Below are positions 55,931 to 64,000 of a stretch of DNA of 64,000 nucleotides, piece after piece. Source of the DNA: a bacterium (GTDB lineage Bacteria; Desulfobacterota; Binatia; DP-6); assembly GCA_026129405.1 (NCBI GenBank), contig JAHCID010000001.1, forward strand, positions 1,023,237 through 1,087,236, in the 5' to 3' direction. A program made the translations under genes and the position numbers. The notes beneath the pieces are model-generated. The model had not been told where the DNA came from, made no database searches, and saw nothing but the letters and a program-made list of their open reading frames with translations. Each line of letters opens with the position of its first letter. Position 1 is the stretch's first letter.

Positions 55931-57325
55931 ATGAAGCGCATCGGCATCCTGACGGCGGGCGGCGACACGCCCGCCCTGAACGCCACGATCCACGGCGCGG
56001 TCGTGCGCGCGAACCAGCTGCGCATCGAGATCTACGGGCTCATCAAGGGGTTCAACTCGCTGTTCAATCCGCGCGTGCCGCACGTGCACCTGAACCCGCT
56101 GTTCCAGGAGATCCCCGAGCTCGATCCGACCAAGGGCGGCACGCTGATCGGCTCGTCGCGCGACTTCGTCGACTCGAGCCGCAGCGACGACATCGACCTC
56201 GTCGCGACGCGTCTGGCTCGGCTCGGCATCGAAGGGCTCATCTGCGTCGGCGGCGACGGGACGCTGAACGGCCTGCAGCCGATCGCCGAGCGCTTCCCCG
56301 TGGTGCTGACGCCGAAGACGATCGACAACGATCTCGGCCTCAACTACCCGAGCGAGCCCGACGAGTGGGTGCGCAGCCACGACCCCGCCGCCCGGCACGG
56401 CGTGCGCTACAAGCGCACCCGCGCCACGACGCGCTTCGACCTCGGCCAGATGATCAACTACGTGACCCCGGGCTACGCGACCGCGGTCTACGTCTCCGCC
56501 ACCGGCGTCGATCGCGTGCGCACGACGGCGGAGAGCCACCGCCGCATCGCCATCGTCGAGGTGATGGGGCGGCACGCCGGCTACATCGCGCTCGGCAGCG
56601 CCTACGGCCGCCCGGACATGGTCCTCATCCCCGAGCACCCGCTCGACCTGGAGCACCTGTGCGAGCGCGTGAAGCACCTCTACGACCTCCAGAAGAACGT
56701 CGTCATCGTGTGCGGCGAGGGCATCGTCGACGAGCAGGGGCGGGAGCTCGGTGCCGAGACGCGGACGGCCGACCCGGCCGGCAACGTCGTGCTCTCCGGC
56801 GCCGCGGAGGCGCTGCGCTCGAAGCTGATCCAGATGATCGGCGACAAGTACTTCCAGCGCTATCGGCGCGGGAACTCGGCGCGCGAGGCCGTCTTCACTC
56901 GTAAGGTCGGCCACACGCAGCGCGGCGGTCGGCCGATCCTCTTCGACCGCTTCTACGCCGCGCTGCTCGGCGCCAAGTCCGTCGAGATGCTGGCCGAGGG
57001 CCGCAACAACGCCGTCGCCATCCTCCAGTACGACGCCGAGAACGGCTTTCACGTCGCCGACTGGGACGCCAACCGCTTCCGCGATCGCTGGGGCCACATC
57101 CACGCCCGCAGCGTGCACCCCGAGCTGTACGACCCGCAGCTGATGAAGCCGTCGCGGCTCGGCGTCGAGTACCTGCTGCCGATCTTCACCGACGCCATCG
57201 GTAACGACGACGCCGAGCACATGCGCGTGACGCTGTTCGCCGCCGCGAACCTCTCGCAGCCGTACCACTCGATCAACACGGACGTGCACAAGCGCATCCG
57301 CTACCTGCCGGCCGACGACCTCTGA
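55931..57325 (+). CDS. 6-phosphofructokinase (PfkA superfamily)
   Basis: 464 residues, longer than E. coli PfkA because of insertions. Motifs: ILTAGGDTPALNATI, GGDGT (107-111), PKTIDND (128-134), EVMGRHAGYIA and GHTQRGG. The phosphoryl donor cannot be read with certainty: position 104 (E. coli numbering) is Gly, as in ATP enzymes, but position 124 is Lys (K129), as in pyrophosphate enzymes. The Gly/Lys combination is known from ATP-dependent trypanosomatid enzymes. It phosphorylates fructose-6-phosphate in glycolysis. Confidence 0.92.
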   Translation: MKRIGILTAGGDTPALNATIHGAVVRANQLRIEIYGLIKGFNSLFNPRVPHVHLNPLFQEIPELDPTKGGTLIGSSRDFVDSSRSDDIDLVATRLARLGIEGLICVGGDGTLNGLQPIAERFPVVLTPKTIDNDLGLNYPSEPDEWVRSHDPAARHGVRYKRTRATTRFDLGQMINYVTPGYATAVYVSATGVDRVRTTAESHRRIAIVEVMGRHAGYIALGSAYGRPDMVLIPEHPLDLEHLCERVKHLYDLQKNVVIVCGEGIVDEQGRELGAETRTADPAGNVVLSGAAEALRSKLIQMIGDKYFQRYRRGNSAREAVFTRKVGHTQRGGRPILFDRFYAALLGAKSVEMLAEGRNNAVAILQYDAENGFHVADWDANRFRDRWGHIHARSVHPELYDPQLMKPSRLGVEYLLPIFTDAIGNDDAEHMRVTLFAAANLSQPYHSINTDVHKRIRYLPADDL

Positions 57326-57328
57326 CCG

Positions 57329-58087
57329 CTATTCCTGGCGGTCGAGGATGCGCGTCGCCGCCGCGAAGCACGCCACCGCGAAGGCGGTGAAGGCGGCTCC
57401 CTGCCACCAGAGCGCCGCCGGCGCGCCGATGCCGATGGTCGCGAAGCGCAGCACGTCGACGTGCCAGGTGATCGGGTTCGCGAGCGCGACCGCCTGGAAC
57501 CACGCCGGCAACGGCTCCAGCGGGTAGAACATCGAGCTCGCGAACAGGAACACGAAGTAGAAGATCGAGGTGACGGTGTTGAAGGCGTCGTTGCGCCGGA
57601 TGCGCAGGGCGAAGATCGCGTAGAAGAAGAACCAGCCCGCGGTGCCGACCGCGACCGCTACGACCAAGAGCGGCAGGTACCTCCACACGATCGGGATGCC
57701 GAGCAGCACGGCGCCGAGCCCGACCGCGATCGCGGCCTGGAGCAGCGCGACGCCGACGTTGAAGAGCACCTTGCCGAGCAGATACTGCGAGCGGCTCAGC
57801 GGATACGTCAGCATCTCGTAGAAGATGCCGTTGTCGCGATCCATGAAGAACGACCACGCGGTGTTCGACGCGATCGTGAAGCTCGCCATGCCGAGCACCC
57901 CGCCGAGGAAGAAGGCGTTGTAGTCGACGCCGCCCATCGCCGCCGGCGGCCCGAGCGCGGCGTCGATGCCGACGCCGAACACGAGCAGGTAGGCGAGCGG
58001 CGAGAGCAGGTCCCAGAAGATGAAGGTCGCGTTGGTCACGCGGATGCGCGACTCGCGGTGCACCACGGCGGCGATCGCGGACATCAT
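57329..58087 (-). CDS. ABC-2-type transporter permease
   Basis: 252 residues with six hydrophobic segments and the ABC-2 signature region PLSRSQYLLGKVL. The start ATG overlaps the ATPase stop (ATGA). It pairs with the upstream ATPase to make a simple exporter; polysaccharide, lipid or drug export are all possible. Confidence 0.92.
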   Translation of the reverse strand: MMSAIAAVVHRESRIRVTNATFIFWDLLSPLAYLLVFGVGIDAALGPPAAMGGVDYNAFFLGGVLGMASFTIASNTAWSFFMDRDNGIFYEMLTYPLSRSQYLLGKVLFNVGVALLQAAIAVGLGAVLLGIPIVWRYLPLLVVAVAVGTAGWFFFYAIFALRIRRNDAFNTVTSIFYFVFLFASSMFYPLEPLPAWFQAVALANPITWHVDVLRFATIGIGAPAALWWQGAAFTAFAVACFAAATRILDRQE

Positions 58088-59010
58088 TTCGCCATCAGCT
58101 CCACGAAGACGTCTTCGAGGCTGGCGCCGCCCATCTCGAGATGCAGCACGTTGCCGCGAGCGGCGAGCCGGCTGACGAGCGCCAGGATCTCGGCCTCGGG
58201 CATGCGCACGCCCAGCTCGACGGTGGTGTCGGTGATGCGCAGGTGGAGCGGCGCGAGCGCGCGCAGCTCGGCCTCGAGCCCGGGCGGCACGCGCTCGAAG
58301 GTGATCGCGACCTCCTTCATGCCGCTCGACAGCAGCTTCAGCGCGTGGAGGTCGCCGCGCGCCACCTGGCGGCCGTGGTTCATGATGAGGATGTCGTCGC
58401 AGAGCTCTTCGGCCTCGCTCAGGATCTGCGTCGTCAGCACGATGGTGCGGCCGCGGGCGGCCTCGCCGCGCAGCATCTCCATCACCGCGCGCTTCAGGAT
58501 CGGGTCCATGCCGGTCGAGAACTCGTCCATGAAGATCACCGGCGTCTCGACCAGGAAGACCTTCGCCACCTGCACGCGCCGGCGCTGGCCGCCCGAGAGG
58601 TCCATCGCCTTGCGCTCGGCCTCGGCCGCCAGCTGGAAGCGCTCGAGCAGGTCGGCGGCGCGGGCTTTCGCCAGACGCGCGTCGACGCCGTGGAAGCGGG
58701 CATAGGTGAGGAGGTTGTCGTGTACCGAGAGGAACATCTCCGCCGCCGACTCCTGGATCACCACCGAGATGCGCCGCCGCACCTCGAGGCCCTGCGCCAC
58801 CACGTCGAAGCCCAGCACGCTCGCCCGGCCCGACGTCGGGGGGATCAGCGTGTTCAGGATCTTGAGCGTCGTCGTCTTGCCGGCGCCGTTCGGACCGAGA
58901 AGCCCGAAGATGCTGCCGCGCGGCACCTCGAACGACAGTCCGTCGACCGCACGCACGCCGCGGCGGTAGGTCTTCACGAGCTGCTCGACGCGCAGGGCAG
59001 GGGCGTCCAA
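58084..59010 (-). CDS. ABC transporter ATP-binding protein
   Basis: 308 residues. Walker A GPNGAGKTTTLKIL, signature LSGGQRRRVQVAK, Walker B VIFMDEFSTGMDP, and a C-terminal extension of about 80 residues typical of ABC-2 exporters (DrrA/NodI type). The glutamate after the Walker B aspartate is kept (DE). Works with the permease gene downstream. Confidence 0.94.
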   Translation of the reverse strand: MDAPALRVEQLVKTYRRGVRAVDGLSFEVPRGSIFGLLGPNGAGKTTTLKILNTLIPPTSGRASVLGFDVVAQGLEVRRRISVVIQESAAEMFLSVHDNLLTYARFHGVDARLAKARAADLLERFQLAAEAERKAMDLSGGQRRRVQVAKVFLVETPVIFMDEFSTGMDPILKRAVMEMLRGEAARGRTIVLTTQILSEAEELCDDILIMNHGRQVARGDLHALKLLSSGMKEVAITFERVPPGLEAELRALAPLHLRITDTTVELGVRMPEAEILALVSRLAARGNVLHLEMGGASLEDVFVELMAK

Positions 59011-59031
59011 TGGATCCTCGGGCGGGGCGTC

Positions 59032-59358
59032 TCAGGGCGTTCGGGGGCCGAAGAAGATGACGCCCATGCCGACGAGGCAGATGCCGGCCCCGAGCACGTC
59101 CCAGCGGTCGGGTCGTTGTGCCTCGATCAGCCAGAGCCAGCAAACGGCCGTCGCGACGTAGACGCCGCCGTACGCGGCGTAGGTCCGTCCCGCGGCCTCG
59201 GGGTGGAGCGTCAGCAGCCAGGCGAAGAGGCCGAGGCTCGCCGCGGCCGGCACGAGCAGCCATGCCGAGCCGCCCGCGCGCAGCCAGAGGTAGGGGAGGT
59301 AGCAGCCGACGATCTCGGCGACCGCGGTGACGAGGAAGAGCGCCGTCGTGCGCAGCAT
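59032..59358 (-). CDS. YnfA/UPF0060-family small membrane protein
   Basis: 108 residues, four transmembrane segments: [59 protein letters not shown] and [18 protein letters not shown], a near-perfect match to the family. YnfA is related to small multidrug exporters. ATG-59358 is preferred to 59400 because a TACGGT hexamer lies 6 nt upstream and family members begin there. Gene is 21 nt upstream of the ABC ATPase on the same strand. Confidence 0.93.
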   Translation of the reverse strand: MLRTTALFLVTAVAEIVGCYLPYLWLRAGGSAWLLVPAAASLGLFAWLLTLHPEAAGRTYAAYGGVYVATAVCWLWLIEAQRPDRWDVLGAGICLVGMGVIFFGPRTP

Positions 59359-59450
59359 GCGCGCACCGTAGCCGAGCGGCCCGACGCGCGCCCGTGGCAC
59401 CGCGGCCCGGGGCCGGCTAAGGGTCGGCGCCGCACAAGGAGACGCGAACC

Positions 59451-60623
59451 ATGGACCTCGAGCTGAACGACACCGAGCGCATGCTGCGCGACACCTTCCG
59501 CGGCTGGTTCACGGGCGAGCTGGAGCCGCACGTGCCCGCCATGGAGCGCGGCGAGCTTTTGCCCTACGACCTCATGCGCACGATGCACCGCACGCTCGGC
59601 CTGGAGGCCATGGTGCCGCGGCCGGGCTCGCGCGAGCCGGGGGAGGGCGGCGCCGGGCTGGACGCCAACGTCGCCCGCTTCGCGCGCACCACCTTCGTGG
59701 TCGAGATGGCGCGCGTGAGCCCGTCGTTCGCGCTCAGCTACGGCGCCAGCACCGGCCTCTTCGGCGCCAACGTGATCGGCAAGGGCACGCCCGAGCAGGT
59801 CGCCGAATGGGCGATCCCGGTGATGCGCTGCGAGAAGATCGGCGCCTGGGGCCTCACCGAGCCCGGCGCCGGCAGCGACGCCCTCGGCGGCATGCAGACG
59901 ACCGCGCGGCGCGACGGCGACCACTACGTGCTGGCGGGCAGCAAGACGTTCATCACCAACGCCCCCTTCGCCGACGTCTTCCTCGTCTACGCGCGCGTGC
60001 AGGGCGGCGAGCAGGACGGCACGATCCAGCCCTTCCTCGTCGACCGCCGCGACGCCGGTCTCACCACCGGCCCGCCCATGAAGAAGATGGGCATGCGCGG
60101 CTCGCCCACCGGCGAGATCTTCCTCGACGACGTGCGCCTCCCGGCCGACCGCGTCCTCGGCGGCGGCGTGCGCAAGCGCGATCACGTGAAGTCGAGCCTG
60201 GCCCAGGAGCGCGGCGGCCTCTCGGTGCTGTCGTACGGCATCGCCGAGCGCTGCTTCGAGATCGCGCGCGACTACGCGAAGGAGCGGCGGCAGTTCGGCA
60301 AGCCCATCGCCGAGTTCCAGCTCGTGCAGCAGCGGCTCGCGCGTATGTGGGTGGCGGTGGCGAACAGCCGGCGCATCGTCTACGCCGACTGGCTCGCCGG
60401 CCGCCCGCTGCGCGAGTCCGTCGCCGACGTCTGCGCCGGCAAGCTCTACTGCGCCGAGATGGGGACGTTCGTCGCCTTCGAGGCGATCCACATCCTCGCC
60501 GGCAACGGCTACATGGAGGAGTACGTCGTCGAGCGCCTGGCGCGCGACGCCAAGCTCATCGAGCTGGGCGGGGGCACGACGGAGATCCAGATCCTGACCC
60601 TGGCCCGCGAGCTCCTGGCGTGA
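59451..60623 (+). CDS. Acyl-CoA dehydrogenase
   Basis: 390 residues. N-terminal helical domain ([16 protein letters not shown]), FAD-contact [20 protein letters not shown] and [16 protein letters not shown]-terminal [20 protein letters not shown] and [20 protein letters not shown]. Uses FAD to introduce a double bond into acyl-CoA. AAGGAG precedes the ATG. Its stop codon lies inside the first of two tandem hairpin units that separate it from the next gene. Confidence 0.95.
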   Translation: MDLELNDTERMLRDTFRGWFTGELEPHVPAMERGELLPYDLMRTMHRTLGLEAMVPRPGSREPGEGGAGLDANVARFARTTFVVEMARVSPSFALSYGASTGLFGANVIGKGTPEQVAEWAIPVMRCEKIGAWGLTEPGAGSDALGGMQTTARRDGDHYVLAGSKTFITNAPFADVFLVYARVQGGEQDGTIQPFLVDRRDAGLTTGPPMKKMGMRGSPTGEIFLDDVRLPADRVLGGGVRKRDHVKSSLAQERGGLSVLSYGIAERCFEIARDYAKERRQFGKPIAEFQLVQQRLARMWVAVANSRRIVYADWLAGRPLRESVADVCAGKLYCAEMGTFVAFEAIHILAGNGYMEEYVVERLARDAKLIELGGGTTEIQILTLARELLA

Positions 60624-60679
60624 GGTGATTACGAAATGATCGCCTCGACAGTGTGAGGTGATTTTGCAAGGATCGCCTC
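60622..60679 (+). promoter_or_regulatory. Two tandem GAGGTGATT-N7-GATCGCCTC units covering the whole intergenic gap
   Basis: Unit 1 is 60622-60646 (loop ACGAAAT), unit 2 is 60655-60679 (loop TTGCAAG). Arms are identical between units, loops differ. In DNA each is a 9-bp inverted repeat with two mismatches; in RNA both mismatches become G-U pairs, giving a complete 9-bp stem. Units start 33 bp apart (about three helical turns). Unit 1 overlaps the acyl-CoA dehydrogenase stop; unit 2 ends at the base before the next ATG and contains its AAGGA ribosome site (60668-60672). Confidence 0.75.
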
Positions 60680-61690
60680 ATGCCGCCTCCGTCTCCGACC
60701 GACCGCGTCCGTGACCTGACGGCCCGCCGGGGCGAGGTCCAGAACCGCGACGTGGCGGCGGCGCTGCGGGTGTCGGCCGCCACGGCGCACCGGCTCCTCC
60801 AGGCCCTCGTGCTCGCCGGCGTCCTCGAGCGGCGCGGCAAGGGGCGCGCGTCCCGCTACGGGCTGCGCACGATCCGGCGACGGTTCCGCCTGGCCGGTCT
60901 CGACGAGCACGCGGCGATCGACGCGATCGCCGCAGACATCGCGGCGATCCGCCCGCTGGGCGCCGACGAGGCGCACACCTTCGCGTACGCCGCCTCGGAG
61001 ATGCTGAACAACGCGATCGACCATTCGGGCGGCCGCGGCGCCGCGGTCACCGTCGCTTTCGAGGCCGGGGGCGCGACCGCGATGACGATAACCGACGACG
61101 GCGTCGGCGTCTTCCGCCGCGTCGCGGAGGAGTTCGGCTACGCCACCCCCGCGGACGCCATCGTCCAGCTCGAGCAGGGCAAGCTGACGAGCGACCCCGC
61201 GCGCCATAGCGGCGAAGGGCTGTTCTTCACCTCCAAGGCGGTGTCGCGCTTCCGGCTGGAGAGCCAGGGCGTGGCGTGGGTGGTCGACAACGTCGCGGGC
61301 GACAGCGGCATCGGCAGCAGCGAAGTGCGCCGCGGGACCCGCGTGGGCTTCGTGCTCGTCCCGGGGCACGTGCCGCGGCTCCAGGACGTCTTCGCGGCCT
61401 TCACCGATCCCGAGAGCCTGGCGTTCCTGCGTACGCGGGCGACGATCCGGCTGGCGGCCTTCGGCAAGACGCTCGTCGCCCGCTCCGAGGCGAAGCGCCT
61501 GGTCGCGCGGCTGCCCGAGTTCACCCACGTGACGCTCGACTTCACCGGCGTCGACGTCGTCGGCCAGGGCTTCTGCGACGAGGTCTTCCGGGTCTTCGCG
61601 CGTGCGCACCCCGGGGTGACGCTCGAGCCGGTGGGCATGAACGACGCCGTCGCCTTCATGGTGGCCCGCGCCCGCGCCGCGGCACGCTGA
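60680..61690 (+). CDS. HTH - HATPase - DUF4325 (STAS-like) regulator
   Basis: 336 residues. N-terminal winged HTH (VRDLTARRGEVQNRDVAAAL, AHRLLQALVLAGVLERRGKGRASRY), a GHKL-type HATPase domain with N-box SEMLNNAIDHSG (N110/N111) and G1 box ITDDGVGVF, then a C-terminal DUF4325 domain (TLDFTGVDVVGQGFCDEVFRVF). No histidine phosphoacceptor or HK dimerisation helices. The domain set resembles anti-sigma/anti-anti-sigma switches joined to a DNA-binding head. The tandem repeats directly in front of the gene are its probable target. Confidence 0.87.
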   Translation: MPPPSPTDRVRDLTARRGEVQNRDVAAALRVSAATAHRLLQALVLAGVLERRGKGRASRYGLRTIRRRFRLAGLDEHAAIDAIAADIAAIRPLGADEAHTFAYAASEMLNNAIDHSGGRGAAVTVAFEAGGATAMTITDDGVGVFRRVAEEFGYATPADAIVQLEQGKLTSDPARHSGEGLFFTSKAVSRFRLESQGVAWVVDNVAGDSGIGSSEVRRGTRVGFVLVPGHVPRLQDVFAAFTDPESLAFLRTRATIRLAAFGKTLVARSEAKRLVARLPEFTHVTLDFTGVDVVGQGFCDEVFRVFARAHPGVTLEPVGMNDAVAFMVARARAAAR

Positions 61691-61735
61691 CGGGCAGGGT
61701 GGCGCCGCCGGCGCGGCGCGGGCTACAAAGCCCGC

Positions 61736-62911
61736 ATGGCCAGCAACGGGATCAAGGACAAGGTCGCCATCGTCGGCATGGGCTGCACCCCGTTCGGGGA
61801 GCACTGGGACAAGGGGCCGGAAGACCTCCTCGTCGACGCCGCCCACGAGGCCTACCGCTCCGCGGGCGTCGAGGCCGACGCCGTCGACGCCTACTGGCTC
61901 GGCACCATGGCGAGCGGCACGTCCGGCCTCATGCTCTCCGAGGCGCTCAAGATCCCGTACCGCCCCGTCACCCGGCTCGAGAACATGTGCGCCACCGGCA
62001 GCGAGGCGATCCGCAACGCCGCCTACGCCGTCGCCAGCGGCGCCTACGATCTCGTCATGGCGATCGGCGTCGAGAAGCTGAAGGACTCGGGCTTCTCCGG
62101 TCTCGTCATCGGCAACCCGCCGAACGACGGCACGCTCTCGAACATGACCGCGCCCGCGACCTTCTCGCTGCTCGCGCCCGCCTACGCCAAGAAGTACGGC
62201 GTCGACGAGGCCGAGCTGAAGCAGGTGCTCGCCCGCATCGCATGGAAGAACCACAAGAACGGCGCCAAGAACCCGAAGGCGCAGTTCAAGAAGGAGGTGC
62301 CGATGGAGACCATCACCAAGGCGCCGCCGGTGGCGGGCATGCTCGGCGTCTTCGACTGCTCGGGGGTGAGCGACGGCGCCGCCGCGGCGGTCCTCTGCCG
62401 CGCGGAGGACGCCCACAAGTACTCGAAGAACCCGATCTTCCTGAAGGCGCTCTCCTTCGCCGCGGGCCCCGCGCACGGCTACTACTCGCCCGACTACGAC
62501 TTCACGACCTTCCCCGAGGTCGTCGCCAGCTCGGCCGACGCCTACAAGCAGGCCGGCGTCACCGACCCGCGCGAAGAGATCAGCATGGCCGAGGTCCACG
62601 ACTGCTTCACGCCCACCGAGCTCGTGCTGATGGAGGACATGGGCTTCTCCCCGCGCGGCCACGGCTGGAAGGACGTCATGGACGGCCGCTTCGACGGCGA
62701 CGGCCCCCAGCCGGTGAACCCCGACGGCGGCCTCAAGAGCTTCGGCCACCCGATCGGCGCCAGCGGGCTGCGCATGATGTACGAGATGTGGCTCCAGCTC
62801 CGCGGCGAGGCCGGCCCGCGCCAGATCAAGGCCCCGAAGCTCGGGCTGACGCACAACCTCGGCGGCGCGCCGGGGCGGTGTGTGAGCTTCGTGTCGATCG
62901 TCGGGGTGTGA
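61736..62911 (+). CDS. Thiolase-family acetyl-CoA acetyltransferase (SCP-x type)
   Basis: 391 residues. Catalytic C85 in LENMCATGSEA, VHDCFTPTEL, and GHPIGASGLRMMYEM with the catalytic His; final THNLGGAPGRCVSFVSIVG. This is the thiolase branch usually paired with DUF35 proteins and acyl-CoA dehydrogenases, in fatty-acid or steroid side-chain breakdown. A TACAAA hexamer ends 6 nt before ATG-61736, with no Shine-Dalgarno sequence, predicting a leaderless transcript separate from the regulator gene. Confidence 0.92.
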   Translation: MASNGIKDKVAIVGMGCTPFGEHWDKGPEDLLVDAAHEAYRSAGVEADAVDAYWLGTMASGTSGLMLSEALKIPYRPVTRLENMCATGSEAIRNAAYAVASGAYDLVMAIGVEKLKDSGFSGLVIGNPPNDGTLSNMTAPATFSLLAPAYAKKYGVDEAELKQVLARIAWKNHKNGAKNPKAQFKKEVPMETITKAPPVAGMLGVFDCSGVSDGAAAAVLCRAEDAHKYSKNPIFLKALSFAAGPAHGYYSPDYDFTTFPEVVASSADAYKQAGVTDPREEISMAEVHDCFTPTELVLMEDMGFSPRGHGWKDVMDGRFDGDGPQPVNPDGGLKSFGHPIGASGLRMMYEMWLQLRGEAGPRQIKAPKLGLTHNLGGAPGRCVSFVSIVGV

Positions 62912-62970
62912 GCTCGGGCGTCTGATTGGCGCGGCGCACGCCGGGCGGCACGCGCGCCGGGTGACGCGCG

Positions 62971-63240
62971 TCAGCGCTGGACGCAGCGGAAGCGCCGGTC
63001 GACGCGCTGGAGCGCGCGCGCGTAGGCCGAGGCACGCACCGGATTCTGCACCTCGGTCAGGGCCAGCGCGCCGATACGGCGGGTCGCCTCCTGGTCCAGC
63101 GCCGCGCCGCGCGCCTGCTCGCAGCGTGCGGCGGTGGGGAACTCGCCGAGCGTCTGCCAGTCGTCGAGCGAGCGCTCCGGGTCGGCGGACGTCACGAGGG
63201 CCCAGACGAGCACGAGGCCGTGGGCGCGAAGCCGCCGCAT
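62971..63240 (-). CDS. Small protein of unknown function
   Basis: 89 residues from ATG-63240. N-terminal hydrophobic stretch (GLVLVWALVTSA), then DDWQTLGEFPTAARCEQAR and a C-terminal RVDRRFRCVQ with a second Cys. The WxxxGxFxTxxxC pattern resembles small exported proteins with one disulfide. No family recognised. It overlaps the end of the upstream gene by 49 nt. Confidence 0.55.
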   Translation of the reverse strand: MRRLRAHGLVLVWALVTSADPERSLDDWQTLGEFPTAARCEQARGAALDQEATRRIGALALTEVQNPVRASAYARALQRVDRRFRCVQR

Positions 63241-64000
63241 GCAGAGATCTCGGTCGATTCGGCGCCGGACTGAAGCGCGTTCGACGGCTCCGGCGGCAGG
63301 AGCGGGTACGAGCCCTTGCGGACGCTCCAGAAGGCGAGCTCGGGCAGGCTCCAGAACGCGCCGCGCAGCGCGGCGCCGAGGCGGGCTCCGCCGTCGAAGG
63401 GCGCCAGGGGCAGGGCGAGGGCCGCGCCGCCGAGCGCGACGACGAGATTGGCGGCGCCGAGCAGCGGCCGCGCCGCCACCACGTCGTCCGTGAAGAAGAG
63501 GAAGAGCGAGTCGTCCGGGCTCGGCCGGTAGGCGGTGGCGGTGAGGACGTTGCCCTCGCGCAGCCAGCGGCGGGGGCCGGGGGCCTGCGCCGCCAGCGTC
63601 GCCTGGCGGCGCGAGGGCAGGGTGGTCGCGGCCGTGATCGGCCACTGCCGGGCCACCGCGCGGGTCGCGACGAACGGGATGAAGGCGAGCGGGGCGTCGA
63701 GCCGCGTCGCCGGCGCGGCGGCGCGCGCCAGCGCGAGCAGCTCGGTGACACAGTTGTGTCCCACGAGGTCGTAGTCGAGCTGGCGCTGCAGCGCCGCGCC
63801 GTATCGGCGCTCGCGCGCCGCGGCGGCGGTGAGGGCGGCCTGCAGGCGATCGGCGGGCCAGGGCGGCGGCGCGAGACGGACGTCCGCGGCGCGGTCGGGG
63901 AGCAGCGGGCCGCCGCGCACCCGCAGCGGCCGTCCGTCGGCGACGGCGCCCGCCAGCTCGGTGCGGCGCATGGCGGCGGCTTCGAAGGCGGCGAAGTCGG
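63192..64000 (-). CDS. Membrane protein with a possible DUF4105/Lnb-like cysteine motif (5' end cut by window)
   Basis: The frame is open to the window edge (reading DFAAFEAAAMRRTELAG), so the start is outside. About 265 residues are visible. LDYDLVGHNCVTELLALARAA resembles the catalytic NC segment of DUF4105 lipoprotein N-acyltransferase-like proteins; later come a helix-forming hydrophobic stretch (LLGAANLVVALGGAALALPLA) and a Ser/Ala-rich end. The last 30 residues lack family character and overlap the next gene, so the real stop may differ. Confidence 0.55.
   Translation of the reverse strand, partial: DFAAFEAAAMRRTELAGAVADGRPLRVRGGPLLPDRAADVRLAPPPWPADRLQAALTAAAARERRYGAALQRQLDYDLVGHNCVTELLALARAAAPATRLDAPLAFIPFVATRAVARQWPITAATTLPSRRQATLAAQAPGPRRWLREGNVLTATAYRPSPDDSLFLFFTDDVVAARPLLGAANLVVALGGAALALPLAPFDGGARLGAALRGAFWSLPELAFWSVRKGSYPLLPPEPSNALQSGAESTEISACGGFAPTASCSSGPS

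Overview
The window is very GC-rich, tightly packed bacterial chromosome: about 57 protein genes, many joined by ATGA, GTGA or CTGA overlaps. I see no rRNA, tRNA, CRISPR array, insertion sequence or prophage. The order hpf-ptsN-hprK-rapZ-EIIA(Man)-HPr is typical of deltaproteobacteria-like lineages. Together with F420/LLM-type enzymes, Rieske and acyl-CoA enzymes, cysteine-rich secreted proteins and a TTTTTTLP linker, it suggests an uncultured deltaproteobacteria-like group, perhaps Candidatus Binatota. That placement is inference.

Layout. 1-3.6 kb: nitrogen-PTS regulatory cluster without an enzyme I gene. 3.6-6.9 kb: methyl cycle (metK, HIT protein, ahcY). 7-12.6 kb: hemW-lexA, two tandem secreted STN-like paralogues, mltG-ruvX. 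12.7-16.6 kb: PilB-like ATPase with decayed catalytic motifs fused to a receiver domain, followed by a coiled-coil protein, behind a possible sigma-28-type promoter. 16.7-22.5 kb: envelope and housekeeping genes (M23 peptidase, glycerophosphodiesterase, VanX-like dipeptidase, CysQ-like phosphatase, pgpA, cinA). 22.5-26.9 kb: beta-helix exoprotein, DUF2235 hydrolase, haem membrane protein, frameshifted thpR. 27-29.8 kb: recA-pilT-recX. 30-37.4 kb: secreted pectinacetylesterase-like protein, then a crotonase-Rieske-TetR operon with two palindromic operators. 37.4-48.7 kb: one long minus-strand operon joining a HAD phosphatase, an arylsulfatase, a MoxR/Bat module and an octahaem cytochrome with TPRs. 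48.8-64 kb: secreted proteins, a large sulfatase-fold lipoprotein with three Cys-x6-Cys repeats, thiolase/HMG-CoA-synthase-like enzymes, phosphofructokinase, an ABC exporter, acyl-CoA dehydrogenase, and a HATPase/STAS-like regulator preceded by two 25-nt hairpin/operator units.

Two genome-wide habits stand out. Many genes without a Shine-Dalgarno sequence have a -10-like TAnnnn hexamer ending only 6-8 nt before the start codon, often with a TTGnnn 17-18 nt further upstream; this predicts leaderless mRNAs. Three genes are best explained by CTG starts.

Four conserved genes contain frameshifts, two of them compensated, and one regulator contains G16 and G11 runs. These may be assembly errors or real biology; raw reads would decide.
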